A stretch of 64,000 nucleotides of DNA from Salinirubellus litoreus. Its GTDB lineage: Archaea; Halobacteriota; Halobacteria; Halobacteriales; Haloarculaceae. Shown here one piece after another: positions 56,450 to 64,000 of the stretch. Made by a program: the position numbers and the translations under genes. The DNA is taken from NCBI RefSeq assembly GCF_037335815.1, contig NZ_CP147841.1:4402001-4466000 (forward strand), given 5' to 3'. The notes beneath the pieces were generated by a model. The model worked only from the letters and a program-made list of their open reading frames with translations. It made no database searches and was not told the origin of the DNA. Each line of letters starts with the position of its first letter. Positions within the stretch are counted from its first letter, which is position 1.

Positions 56450-57115
56450 GTGCGCTATCTCGAACTGAGCGTCCGCCGGTCGGCCGAGGAGCGCCACTCG
56501 ATGCACGGGTTCGTGGTCGAACACGACGACTACGAGGTGACGAGACAGCTCAGCCGGCACCAGCACGCCGAGGACGAACACGCCGTCCTGTTCCACGTCG
56601 AGGGGCCGGTGGAACCGTACCGGAGCGAGATCGCCGCGGTCCCGTCGGTCGTCGAGTTCGAGATCGCCCCGTGCCCCGACGGGTCGTTCTACCTCTACGT
56701 CAGGGACCGCATCACCGAAGGGGACCGGCGACTGCTCGACGCGTTCTCCCAGTCCGGGCTGGTGCTCACCGGACCGGTCGAGTACCGCTCGGACGGGACC
56801 GTCCGGCTCGTGGTCGTCGGGCCGACCGACGCCGTGGGGGCGGCCGTCGAGGAAGTCCCGGAGACCGAGGAGGTCGAGGTGCTCGCCGTGGGCGAGCGGC
56901 TCTCGAGCCGGGTCGACTCCCGCCTCGACCTGACCGGACGCCAGTTCGAGGCCGTGACCGCCGCCGTCGAGAGCGGGTACTTCGAGGTGCCCCGGGAGGC
57001 CACGCTCGACGACGTCGCCGCCCGACTGGGCTGTTCGACCGGGGCGGCGGGCGAGCTCCTCCGGCGGGCCGAGCGGACGGTCATGGCCGACCTCGTCGAG
57101 GGCGGGCCGTTCTGA
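56450..57115 (+). CDS. HTH-10 family transcriptional regulator
   Basis: The protein has 221 residues from GTG 56450, a start supported by a GAGGTGATC Shine-Dalgarno-like sequence at 56439-56447. The N-terminal domain (RYLELSVRRSAEERHSMHGF) is of the type common to BAT-like regulators and ends near 150. The C-terminal HTH-10 domain has TGRQFEAVTAAVESGYFEVP, REATLDDVAARLGCSTGAAG and ELLRRAERTVMADL. It is likely a sequence-specific regulator. Its last codons and stop lie inside a roughly 95-bp palindrome. Confidence 0.87.
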   Translation: MRYLELSVRRSAEERHSMHGFVVEHDDYEVTRQLSRHQHAEDEHAVLFHVEGPVEPYRSEIAAVPSVVEFEIAPCPDGSFYLYVRDRITEGDRRLLDAFSQSGLVLTGPVEYRSDGTVRLVVVGPTDAVGAAVEEVPETEEVEVLAVGERLSSRVDSRLDLTGRQFEAVTAAVESGYFEVPREATLDDVAARLGCSTGAAGELLRRAERTVMADLVEGGPF

Positions 57116-57201
57116 TACGGTCGTGCGTAACGATTTACCGTCGATCACCCGGCCGGGGTCGGTCATCGCCGGTAAAAGACTACGCACGACCGTATGAACG
57201 G
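57107..57201. repeat. Near-complete 95-bp palindrome, MITE-like or long hairpin
   Basis: The outer arms are CCGTTC (57107-57112) and GAACGG (57196-57201), then a perfect 15-bp pair, ATACGGTCGTGCGTA (57115-57129) and TACGCACGACCGTAT (57181-57195). Inside these come TTTACCG (57134-57140) with CGGTAAA (57170-57176) and CGAT (57142-57145) with ATCG (57165-57168), leaving a GC-rich centre. Only a 2-nt bulge and small symmetric loops interrupt it. No target-site duplication is clear. The left arm contains the stop codon of the HTH-10 gene. Confidence 0.8.
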
Positions 57202-57316
57202 ACGACGACGCGGGACAGCACGGTCACGTCCTCCCGAAGGGACGCCACGGCGCGGTCGGAGCTGGTCCACGGGAGTTGCGAACGCTTAACACGCCGAGCG
57301 GCGAGTCACGCACGCC

Positions 57317-58198
57317 ATGCCCGAGAGCGAGCCCACCGACGAGTACCGGTACTGGAAGCTGACGTGGCCGCAGGTGAACGCGGCCGTCGACGCGGGGAAA
57401 CTAGTGGTGATACCCGTCGGCTCGACGGAGGACCACGGCCACCACCTCCCGCTGGACGTCGACCAGGTGCTCCCGGGGACGATCTGCGAGACCGCCGTCA
57501 AGGAACGGGACGACGCGCTGCTGTTCCAGACCATCCCGCACGGCTACCTCCCCCACCACATGGACCACCCGGGGGGCATCACCATCCGGTGGGACACGTT
57601 CGTGAACTACCTCATCGACGTGGGGGTGTCGCTCTGTCACCACGGGTTCGAGCGACTGCTGTTCGTCAACGGCCACGGGTCGAACCACCACCTCGTCGAG
57701 CAGGCGACCCGTCAGGTGAACCTCCAGTACCCTGGCTCGCGGGCGGCGATGATCTCCTGGTGGGAGATCGAGGAGCTCCGCGAGGCCGCCGCCGAGTTCC
57801 GCGAGGCGGGCCCCGAGGGCACCTCCCACGCCGGCGAGCTCGAGACGTCGCTCTACCTCCACGTCGACCCCGACGGCGTCGATATGGATCGAGCGGTCCG
57901 GGACGTCACGTACCACGAGAGCCCGTACTTCCACAACGACGACCTGGCCGGCGGGACGGACCCGGAGGACTCCACGTCGGTGACGATGATGCCCTGGTGG
58001 AGCACGGTCTCGGAGACGGGCGTCCGCGGCGACGCGTCGGTCGCGACCGCCGAGAAGGGCGAACGGTTCCTCGAGGCCGCCGTCGAGGGGCTCGACGCCA
58101 TCCTCGACGGGTTCGCCGAGTACCCGTTACGGGAGGTCGACGACAGGCACACCCGGGAGGTCGACGACCGGGAGTACGACCCGTTCAGACCGCGATGA
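57317..58198 (+). CDS. Creatininase-family amidohydrolase
   Basis: The 293-residue protein shows the metal-binding creatininase pattern: PVGSTEDHGHHLPLDVDQVL (Glu, His, Asp near 37-47), HGFERLLFVNGHGSNHHLVE (His near 110-123) and PEGTSHAGELETSLYLHVDP (His, Glu near 173-180). The family includes creatininase, formamide hydrolases and MftE-like maturation proteases; the substrate cannot be read. Start ATG 57317 follows CGAACGCTTAAC. It follows the palindrome by 115 bp. Confidence 0.9.
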   Translation: MPESEPTDEYRYWKLTWPQVNAAVDAGKLVVIPVGSTEDHGHHLPLDVDQVLPGTICETAVKERDDALLFQTIPHGYLPHHMDHPGGITIRWDTFVNYLIDVGVSLCHHGFERLLFVNGHGSNHHLVEQATRQVNLQYPGSRAAMISWWEIEELREAAAEFREAGPEGTSHAGELETSLYLHVDPDGVDMDRAVRDVTYHESPYFHNDDLAGGTDPEDSTSVTMMPWWSTVSETGVRGDASVATAEKGERFLEAAVEGLDAILDGFAEYPLREVDDRHTREVDDREYDPFRPR

Positions 58199-58344
58199 GC
58201 CGGCGCCCGACCCGCCGGTCCGTCCGGGGATCCCCCTCCGGGGCGCCGAGCGACGTACGGAGCGTCGGAAGGGAGAGTCAGCGGTAGGTGAGGGAGGAGA
58301 TCCCACCGGGGCCCGGCCGGCTCCGGCACTCCGGAACGCCGACG

Positions 58345-58704
58345 TCAGGCTCCCGGAACCCCGACCGCCTCGAACCCCCCGATACCGACGAGCGCGAGCA
58401 CGTAGAGGACGATCAGCGAGGCGATCCACGCGATCAGCGAGATCAGGACGGCGTTCCCCCACCCGCCCGGATACCGGTAGTTGATGACGGCGACGTACGC
58501 GATCAGGGCGAGGAGCGGGCCGAGGAGCGGGATCCAGCCGAACAGGAACCCGACTACCGCCCAGATTATCGCGCCGATGAGGGCCGTCACGATGGCGTAC
58601 GTGTAGTCCTCGTAGTCCGTGATGACGCGCGCGCCGATGTAGATCCCGAGCGCGCCGACCAGCAGGCTGACCACGAACACGACGAGCGAATCGACGAGTG
58701 CCAT
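58345..58704 (-). CDS. Four-helix small membrane protein
   Basis: The 119-residue protein has four helices (VDSLVVFVVSLLVGALGIYIG, YAIVTALIGAIIWAVVGFLFG, LLGPLLALIAYVAVINY, AVLISLIAWIASLIVLYVLAL). It is typical of haloarchaeal small membrane proteins of unknown function. A single DYEDYTYA loop is polar. It is monocistronic and divergent from the next gene, 148 bp away. Confidence 0.72.
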   Translation of the reverse strand: MALVDSLVVFVVSLLVGALGIYIGARVITDYEDYTYAIVTALIGAIIWAVVGFLFGWIPLLGPLLALIAYVAVINYRYPGGWGNAVLISLIAWIASLIVLYVLALVGIGGFEAVGVPGA

Positions 58705-58852
58705 ACCGTTCGGTTTCGGGGACGGCTACGTGGTTATCGTGGCCCTATTCGGGTCGTACATCGTCCCCGCCCGGGTGGGGCAGGATCCCGGACCGGGGTC
58801 TCGCGTCGCTTGCAAGCCAGGGGCTCTTGGAAGGCGAGGGCCGAGACGCAGT

Positions 58853-59302
58853 ATGGGAGACGCCGACGAGGTCGACGACGCCGCGGAGGAACGCCAGCAC
58901 GAACGGGCGACCGCCGTCGAGAACGTCCTCTCGGAGGTCCGCGAGGACCTGGGCCGGCAGAGCTACCCGACGAACAGCGAGGACCTGGCCTCGACGTACG
59001 CTGACACCCCGATCGACCTGCCCAACGAGACCGAGTCCATCGGCAGCGCCTTCGACCGGATCGACGACCGGTTCGAGGGCCCCGAGGAGGCCTACGAGGC
59101 GCTCGCGGACGAGTTCGAAGGCGGCGAGTTCGTCGACGCGGGCGTCCGGGGGACGGCCGGGGAGCGCGCGACCCGGAGCGACCGGGGCGTTGACGAGGAG
59201 GGGGCCGCGACCGAGGATATCGAGGGCGAGCGCCAGCGATCGGTCGAGCGGGCGAAAGAGGCACAACAGGACGAGTACGAAGGTGACGACGGGACCCGAT
59301 AA
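58853..59302 (+). CDS. Small acidic DUF5789-like protein
   Basis: The 149-residue product has an acidic N-terminus, then ENVLSEVREDLGRQSYPTNSEDLASTYADTPIDLPNETESIG, a landmark stretch (read here in parts of at most twenty: VREDLGRQSYPTNSEDL, ADTPIDLPNETESIG) resembling DUF5789/DUF2795-type haloarchaeal proteins, and a disordered Glu/Arg-rich tail. The ATG 58853 is supported by the conserved-looking start of the domain. The function is unknown. Confidence 0.75.
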   Translation: MGDADEVDDAAEERQHERATAVENVLSEVREDLGRQSYPTNSEDLASTYADTPIDLPNETESIGSAFDRIDDRFEGPEEAYEALADEFEGGEFVDAGVRGTAGERATRSDRGVDEEGAATEDIEGERQRSVERAKEAQQDEYEGDDGTR

Positions 59303-59372
59303 GGGATCCTGTCGTGGATAGCCGCCCACGCCTCTCGGGGGGAGTGAACGCGATGTCGATCCGTGGAGTTCG

Positions 59373-60407
59373 CTACGCCCGGCCCGACGACTCCGATGGA
59401 CCGTCCCTGACCGAACCGGAGAGGACGTACAGCGCGACGAGCACGAGGCCGACCGCCACGGCGGCCAGCGATCCGCGCTCCGCCAGCCTGGTGTAGAGGC
59501 TCCGTTCGAGGACGGGCCGGTCGTAGTCACCGCGTTCTTCGAGACTCCCGGTCGGCCCGTCGACGTTGTTCTCCGCGTCGGGCCGGGCCGGGCGATCCCC
59601 CTGCTGAAGCGGGAGGAACAGCTTCGCCAGGGCGGTGTCCATCAGCCCCGGCGCGACGGTAGCGAGCGCGGACATCGCCTTGCCGGCCCCGCCGACGGTC
59701 ACGTCCCGCCGGGGGCGCTCGGTGGCGTCGAGTATCGCCCGCGCGACGGCGTCCGGCGCGTAGAGCGGCGGCGGGAGCGTCGCCGCCTCGTCCATGTGGT
59801 TCTTCGCGTGATGCGGGTAGGGCGTGTCCGCCTGGCTCGGCTTGACGAGCGTGACCGAGACGGGCGCGCCGTCGGCCTCCAGTTCCGTACGCAGCGCGTC
59901 GGTGAATCCTTCGACGGCGTGCTTCGAGGCCGAGTAGCTCCCCTGGAGCGGGATCGCGACGTCCGAGACGACGCTCCCGACGTTGACGATCGCGCCGCCG
60001 CGCTCTTCGAGGTGATCGGCGGCCGCGAGCGAGCCGTAGAGCAGCCCCCAGACGTTCGTGTCGAACTGCTCGCGCATATCCTCGACCGGCGTCTCGTCCA
60101 GCCGGCCGTAGAGGAACGCGCCCGCGACGTTGACCCAGGTGTCGAACCCGCCGTAGGTCTCCCGCGCGGTCGCCGCGATCTCGTGGACGGCCTCGCGGTC
60201 GCTCACGTCGGCGACGACGTAGGTCGCGTCGCCACCGCCACGCTCGATCTCGTCGGTCAGTTCTCGGAGGGCGTCCTCGCTCCTGGCGGCGAGCACCAGC
60301 TTCGCCCCCCGGTCGGCGGCCATCCGCGCGGTCCGCAGGCCGATGCCCGAGGACGCACCGGTGATCACTATCACCTGCTCGTCGAGCGGCTTCAGGTCGA
60401 CGCTCAC
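59373..60407 (-). CDS. Short-chain dehydrogenase with C-terminal membrane helix
   Basis: The 344-residue SDR has the NAD(P) motif VITGASSGIGLRTARMAADRG (about 14-34), VVADVSDREAVHE, the NAG-like VNVAGAFLYGR and the catalytic Ser/Tyr/Lys in IVNVGSVVSDVAIPLQGSYSASKHAVEGF (read as GSVVSD and SYSASKHA). A basic Arg in the first loop favours NADP. After residue 270 a linker leads to one membrane helix (LAAVAVGLVLVALYVLSGSV), so the enzyme is probably membrane-tethered. The gene is upstream of nothing obvious in operon; the DJ-1 gene follows on the same strand, 40 bp upstream of its start. Confidence 0.88.
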   Translation of the reverse strand: MSVDLKPLDEQVIVITGASSGIGLRTARMAADRGAKLVLAARSEDALRELTDEIERGGGDATYVVADVSDREAVHEIAATARETYGGFDTWVNVAGAFLYGRLDETPVEDMREQFDTNVWGLLYGSLAAADHLEERGGAIVNVGSVVSDVAIPLQGSYSASKHAVEGFTDALRTELEADGAPVSVTLVKPSQADTPYPHHAKNHMDEAATLPPPLYAPDAVARAILDATERPRRDVTVGGAGKAMSALATVAPGLMDTALAKLFLPLQQGDRPARPDAENNVDGPTGSLEERGDYDRPVLERSLYTRLAERGSLAAVAVGLVLVALYVLSGSVRDGPSESSGRA

Positions 60408-60447
60408 GACCTGTCACCTCCCGGCTCCCCCTCGGCGTACGGTCGCG

Positions 60448-61011
60448 TCACCGCGACCCGTCCGCGAACGTCTCGACGATCTCCTCGCGGAACGCGTCGA
60501 GGTCGTCGGGCTTGCGGCTGGTCACGAGGTTCCCGTCGGTGACGACTTCCTCGTCGACCCACTCGCCGCCCGCGTTTCGGATGTCCGTCCGGAGGCTTGG
60601 GAAGGAGGTCAGCGTCCGGCCGTCGACCTCGTCGACCTCGACCAGTAGCCACGGGCCGTGACAGATCACGCCGGTCGGTTTGTCGGCGGAGACGTGCTCG
60701 CGGACGAACTCGACCGCCTCGCTCTCGAGGCGGAGCCGGTCCACGCCGACGGTACCACCGGGGATCACGACCGCGTCGTAGTCGTCGGCCGAGACGTCGG
60801 CGAAGGTGTGGTCGACCTCGAAGGTGTCGCCCTCCTCCAGGTCGTTGTTGACCGCCTGGGCCTCGCCGGACTCGCTCCCCACGACGTCGACCGTCGCGCC
60901 GGCGTCGGCGACCGCCTGCCGTGACTCGGTGAACTCCACCTGCTCGGTGCCTTCGGGTGCGATCAGGACCGCGACCGTCGTGTCGTCGAGTCGCTGCTCG
61001 TCGGTGCTCAT
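60448..61011 (-). CDS. DJ-1/PfpI-family protein
   Basis: The 187-residue protein has the PfpI/YhbO fold: TVAVLIAPEGTEQVEFTESR, the acidic residue before the elbow (YDAVVIPGGTVGVDRLRLES) and the nucleophile Cys in KPTGVICHGPWLLVEVDEVD (Cys near 115, with His next to it). Family members include deglycases/stress chaperones and PfpI-like peptidases. It starts at ATG 61011. It is on the same strand as the SDR gene and 40 bp upstream of it, so they may be co-transcribed in a carbonyl-stress context. Confidence 0.9.
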   Translation of the reverse strand: MSTDEQRLDDTTVAVLIAPEGTEQVEFTESRQAVADAGATVDVVGSESGEAQAVNNDLEEGDTFEVDHTFADVSADDYDAVVIPGGTVGVDRLRLESEAVEFVREHVSADKPTGVICHGPWLLVEVDEVDGRTLTSFPSLRTDIRNAGGEWVDEEVVTDGNLVTSRKPDDLDAFREEIVETFADGSR

Positions 61012-61114
61012 CGCCGAAAACGAGGGCCGGGATCCCGTTAAGCGCTCACCCGGCAGGTGAATGCACCGAGGGCGCGGCGTTCACGGCCTGTCTACTGGGC
61101 GGCGTCGTCCCGAC

Positions 61115-62269
61115 TCACTGGAACTCCTCGCGGGCGACCAGTTCGACCGACACCGTCCGCTCCTCCCCGTCGCGCAGGATCGTGAACTCGACCGCCTCGC
61201 CGGGGCTGGCGTTGAGTTCGAGGTACGCCAGGAGTTCACGTGGGGAGTTCACCTCCTGGCCGCCGGCCGCGAGGATGACGTCGCCGCCGGTCGGGACGCG
61301 GAAGCCGTTCACGGTCGCCGTGCCGGTAGCACCCTGGAGCACGTCCGCGGCGGGGACCCCGTCGGCCACGCTGGAGACGAGGAGGCCCCGCGCCTGCTCC
61401 AGGTCGTTCGCCTGGGCGACGGTCGGCGTCACGTCGGCGAGGCCGACGCCGATGAACGGGTGGTCGTACTCGCCGTTCTCGATGATACCGGAGACGACGC
61501 GCTCGACCAGCGCCGCGGAGATGGCGAACGCGATGTTGTCGCCGCCGCCGGAGTTGACGACGCCGAGCACCTCCCGGTCGAGGCTCACGAGCGGCCCCCC
61601 CGAGTTCCCGGGGTTCACGGCGGCGTCGGTCTGGATGGTGTTCGGGATCCGGAACTCGCCGTTCGGGCTGGGGACGAGCCGGTTGACGCCGCTCACGATC
61701 CCGGTCGACATCGACCCCTCGAGCCCGTAGGGGCTCCCGACCGCGGCGACGCGCGTGCCGACCTCGGGCTCCTCGGCGTGGAGCGCGAGCGGCTCCGCGT
61801 AGTCCGGCCGCCCGGCGGCACGCACGACCGCGAGGTCGCTCTCGGGGTCGGTCCCGACGACCTCCGCCGTGGCCGACTCCCCCTGGGCGTACTGGACCTC
61901 GACCGTGCTCGCGTCCGTGACGACGTGGTGGTTGGTCACGACGTGGTCCCCGTCGTAGACGAACCCGGACCCGAGACCGCCTCCCGGGACCTGTATCGCC
62001 ACGACCGAGCCGATCACCTCGTCGTAGAGTTCGACGAACGCGTCCGGGAACTCCCCGGGCGCGGAGGGTGACTCGTCGGCGCTCCCTGTCGGGGTCGACG
62101 TCTCTGTCGCCGTGGGCGTCCCTGTCGCGGCGGGGGCCGGGGTCGGCGTCCCTTCGACGGTACTCGTCGCGTTCTCGGCGTCGGGCCCGCTCGAACATCC
62201 CGCGAGGAGCGTGGCTCCCGCCGCCCCCGCGAGTCCGAGGATCTCTCGTCGCGTTCGCTCGTCGGTCAT
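61115..62269 (-). CDS. HtrA/DegP-type serine protease lipoprotein
   Basis: The 384-residue protein begins with a Tat/lipobox leader (TRREILGLAGAAGATLLAGC) and a Thr/Pro/Ala linker. The trypsin-like domain has the triad His 115 (TNHHVVTD), Asp 145 (DPESDLAVVRA) and Ser 223 (NPGNSGGPLVSL). A C-terminal PDZ domain (about 285-384: HPFIGVGLADVTPTVAQAND, RGLLVSSVADGVPAADVLQG) follows. HtrA enzymes degrade or refold damaged exported proteins. Start ATG 62269. Confidence 0.93.
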   Translation of the reverse strand: MTDERTRREILGLAGAAGATLLAGCSSGPDAENATSTVEGTPTPAPAATGTPTATETSTPTGSADESPSAPGEFPDAFVELYDEVIGSVVAIQVPGGGLGSGFVYDGDHVVTNHHVVTDASTVEVQYAQGESATAEVVGTDPESDLAVVRAAGRPDYAEPLALHAEEPEVGTRVAAVGSPYGLEGSMSTGIVSGVNRLVPSPNGEFRIPNTIQTDAAVNPGNSGGPLVSLDREVLGVVNSGGGDNIAFAISAALVERVVSGIIENGEYDHPFIGVGLADVTPTVAQANDLEQARGLLVSSVADGVPAADVLQGATGTATVNGFRVPTGGDVILAAGGQEVNSPRELLAYLELNASPGEAVEFTILRDGEERTVSVELVAREEFQ

Positions 62270-62382
62270 GCGTGGTCGGGACGAACGGATCCCCGTTAAG
62301 CGACCGGCTTTCATAATCGCGGTCCGAACGGTCCGCTCCGGCCGGGGGACACGTCCGGTCGCCCCGGCGACCGGCGGCGGGA

Positions 62383-62910
62383 TCACCCGTCCGGATCGAG
62401 GATGTACCCGTGGACGTCGATCTCGCCGTTGCGGATGCGCGTGCTGCTGATCCGGGTGCCGTCCTCGGCGACGACGAACGGTGGCGTGTGTATCTCGAGG
62501 GGGCGGAGGCCGTCCTCGCGCCGCCCCTGGTTGATCTCGTGCGCACGGTGCTGGGCCTTCGCCTCCGGCGAGACCACGAGCGCGTCGGCGTCCTCGCGGG
62601 TCGCCGCGGGACCGGCCGCGTCCTCCAGCCTGACGATCTCGTAGGAGGCGGTGTACGCCTCGCCCGTCCGGTCGAGTTCGGTGTCGAGGCTCTCGCGGCG
62701 CTTCTCGAAGGGGCCGAGTAGCTCGGCGTGGGAGGGGTCGCTCCGTGTCTCCTCGGCGACGGCGGTCGAGGTCAGCCCGACCATCACGTGTCCGCCGCCG
62801 GCACCGTCGTGGCTGGCGGTCTGGAACGCCTTGTGCAGCAGCGCGCGGTGGCCGTTGTGGACGGGGGTGAACGTGCCGCCGACGATCGCGATCCGTTCGC
62901 TCTCGGTCAC
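62383..62910 (-). CDS. coaD: Phosphopantetheine adenylyltransferase, archaeal type
   Basis: The 175-residue nucleotidyltransferase has the HxGH motif in VGGTFTPVHNGHRALLHKAF (about 10-29), ALVVSPEAKAQHRAHEIN with the substrate-binding region, and the adenylate signature ISSTRIRNGEI (about 155-165). It catalyses 4'-phosphopantetheine + ATP to dephospho-CoA in coenzyme A synthesis. The length and motif fit the archaeal single-domain CoaD. Start ATG 62910. It is divergent from the FNT transporter gene. Confidence 0.9.
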   Translation of the reverse strand: MTESERIAIVGGTFTPVHNGHRALLHKAFQTASHDGAGGGHVMVGLTSTAVAEETRSDPSHAELLGPFEKRRESLDTELDRTGEAYTASYEIVRLEDAAGPAATREDADALVVSPEAKAQHRAHEINQGRREDGLRPLEIHTPPFVVAEDGTRISSTRIRNGEIDVHGYILDPDG

Positions 62911-63100
62911 ACACGCCGATCGGAGTGGCGTTCGTATATAGGCGGGGGGAGCGACAGGGGACGACCGGGAGCCGGAAGGTGATACCGGTTGTCCTCGGCG
63001 CCGGTCGTCCGGGGAGGTGAAGTCGGTCGACCACCGGCTCGACGTCGGACGTCGATCCCGAAGGCAGCAGGCATTTCATCCCACTGAAAGACGGGCGACC

Positions 63101-63886
63101 ATGGCAGGAGCCCCGACGCCGGCGGAGGTGTACGACCGGGCAGTCGAGGAGGGCGAGCGCCGTCTCGGCCAGTCCACAGTCGAGCTGATCGCCACGGGTT
63201 TCATCGCCGGCTTCACCGTCACGTTCGGCATCGCCGCGCTCGGGATCACCGAGGCGTCGATCGAACCCCAGTGGGGCCACGTCGCCCACGTCGCCGGCGC
63301 GCTCGCGCTCGGAACCAGCATCGTGTTCCTGGTCGTCGGCCGGGCGGAGCTGTTCAACGAGAACTTCTTCGACCCGGTAGCGAAGGCGGTCGACTCGGAC
63401 TCCTGGATGCTCCGACCGCTCCTCCGCCTCTGGACCTACACGTTCGTCTTCAACCTCCTCGGGGGCGGGTTCATGGCGGTCGTACTCTCGGTCGACGGCG
63501 CGCTCCCTCCGGGATCGGGCGAGATCCTCCGCCGGCTCGCCGAGGAGGTCGTCGCCCGCAACGCCCTGGCCGAGTTCTCGGACGCCATCTCCGGGGGCGT
63601 GCTCGTGACCCTGCTGTCGTTCCTCCTGGGGACGACCGACAGCATCGGTAGCCGGATGGCTCTCGCGTACGTCGTCGGCTTCCTGCTGGCGCTCGGGCCC
63701 TTCGACCACGTCGTCGTTACGGCGCTCCACGTCCTCTTCGGGATGCTCTTCGGTGCCCCGATCGGTCCCCTGGAGGCGGTCGAGACGACCGCCATCGTCA
63801 CGGCCGGCAACCTGGTCGGTGGGATCGGGATCGGTACGTCCACCCACATCGTCCAGGCGCGGGGCGCACGGGAGAGCGGGGGATAG
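63101..63886 (+). CDS. Formate/nitrite transporter family channel
   Basis: The 261-residue protein has about six helices. The FNT pattern is seen as LIATGFIAGFTVTFGIAALG, GRAELFNENFFDPVAKAVD, FNLLGGGFMAVVLSVDG and a final MLFGAPIGPLEAVETTAIVT. FNT channels move formate, nitrite, hydrosulfide or lactate with protons. ATG 63101 begins MAGAPTPAEVYDRAVEEGER, which is usual. The anion selectivity cannot be deduced from sequence. No formate or nitrite enzyme is near. Confidence 0.88.
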   Translation: MAGAPTPAEVYDRAVEEGERRLGQSTVELIATGFIAGFTVTFGIAALGITEASIEPQWGHVAHVAGALALGTSIVFLVVGRAELFNENFFDPVAKAVDSDSWMLRPLLRLWTYTFVFNLLGGGFMAVVLSVDGALPPGSGEILRRLAEEVVARNALAEFSDAISGGVLVTLLSFLLGTTDSIGSRMALAYVVGFLLALGPFDHVVVTALHVLFGMLFGAPIGPLEAVETTAIVTAGNLVGGIGIGTSTHIVQARGARESGG

Positions 63887-63967
63887 TCGCCTCCCTGCTG
63901 GACTCCTCGGCCTCGGAGAGGACGAAAGGTGGAGTGTCCGGCAGGTCCCTGCGGGAGGACGACGGGG

Positions 63968-64000
63968 CTATCGCTCCTCGGACATCTCGGCCTCGTCGAC
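63968..64000 (-). CDS. 3' end of a minus-strand gene (partial)
   Basis: The last 33 bp hold the C-terminal codons of a gene entering from beyond the window: the residues VDEAEMSEER precede a TAG stop at 63968-63970. The acidic tail is typical for haloarchaea; nothing else can be said. Confidence 0.45.
   Translation of the reverse strand, partial: VDEAEMSEER

Noticed and set aside
1..64000. CRISPR arrays, rRNA, tRNA, integrase or prophage genes
   Set aside because: No regularly spaced direct repeats, no conserved RNA landmarks and no recombinase-type proteins were found on either strand.

Overview
The window is high-GC DNA from a halophilic archaeon (class Halobacteria). The evidence is the strongly acidic proteins, Tat-type lipoprotein leaders (RR motif plus lipobox ending in Cys), many GTG starts, 4-nt start/stop overlaps, TATA-like boxes about 30 bp ahead of leaderless starts, and haloarchaeal families such as HTH-10 regulators, DpsA and amphi-Trp. 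I see no rRNA, tRNA, CRISPR array or transposase.

Layout. (1) 1-4813: a MacB/LolD-type ABC system (secreted CARDB-like protein, ATPase, two FtsX-type permeases). (2) 4856-7000: a small winged-helix protein, a tiny ORF and a short GlpA-like FAD enzyme. (3) 7103-17361: four tightly packed minus-strand transcription units, each headed by a palindrome of the form TTTAGG-N4-CCTAAA. They encode a GT2 glycosyltransferase, a GMC oxidoreductase with its small subunit, an Fbp-like ABC importer with a GT39-like membrane glycosyltransferase, and an RGP-like protein. (4) 17522-24758: a zinc alcohol dehydrogenase, a membrane hydrolase, a lipoprotein, a cupin, a sugar-type binding protein, a truncated duplicate of that protein's leader, and a lipase-maturation-factor homologue. 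(5) 24956-31590: the same palindrome recurs before dpsA, before a small CxxC protein/amphi-Trp pair, before an operon that contains a DtxR-family regulator, and before two tandem substrate-binding proteins. (6) 31706-36600: membrane/XRE pair, hydrolase, UPF0104-type protein, regulators and two gene remnants.

(7) 36855-51792 looks catabolic: mannonate dehydratase, luciferase-like oxidoreductase, GH13 enzyme, aldo/keto reductase, enolase-superfamily dehydratase, D-serine-dehydratase-like PLP enzyme, CDGSH protein, M20 amidohydrolase, RidA and a PPOX-fold protein. (8) 52110-64000: surface/PH-domain pair, an orphan NuoCD, an HTH-10 regulator followed by a roughly 95-bp palindrome, creatininase-like protein, SDR, DJ-1/PfpI, HtrA protease, CoaD and a formate/nitrite transporter.

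The strongest unexpected signal is the metal-box island in regions 3 and 5. Ten operator-like palindromes lie in 24 kb. Two promoters carry a pair of boxes whose centres are exactly 36 bp apart, on either side of the expected TATA position. The set joins iron-type uptake, Dps, three glycosyltransferase-type proteins and small haloarchaeal proteins to a DtxR-like regulator that has no cysteine and only one histidine. That the signal is iron or manganese is inferred from DtxR-family knowledge and gene content.
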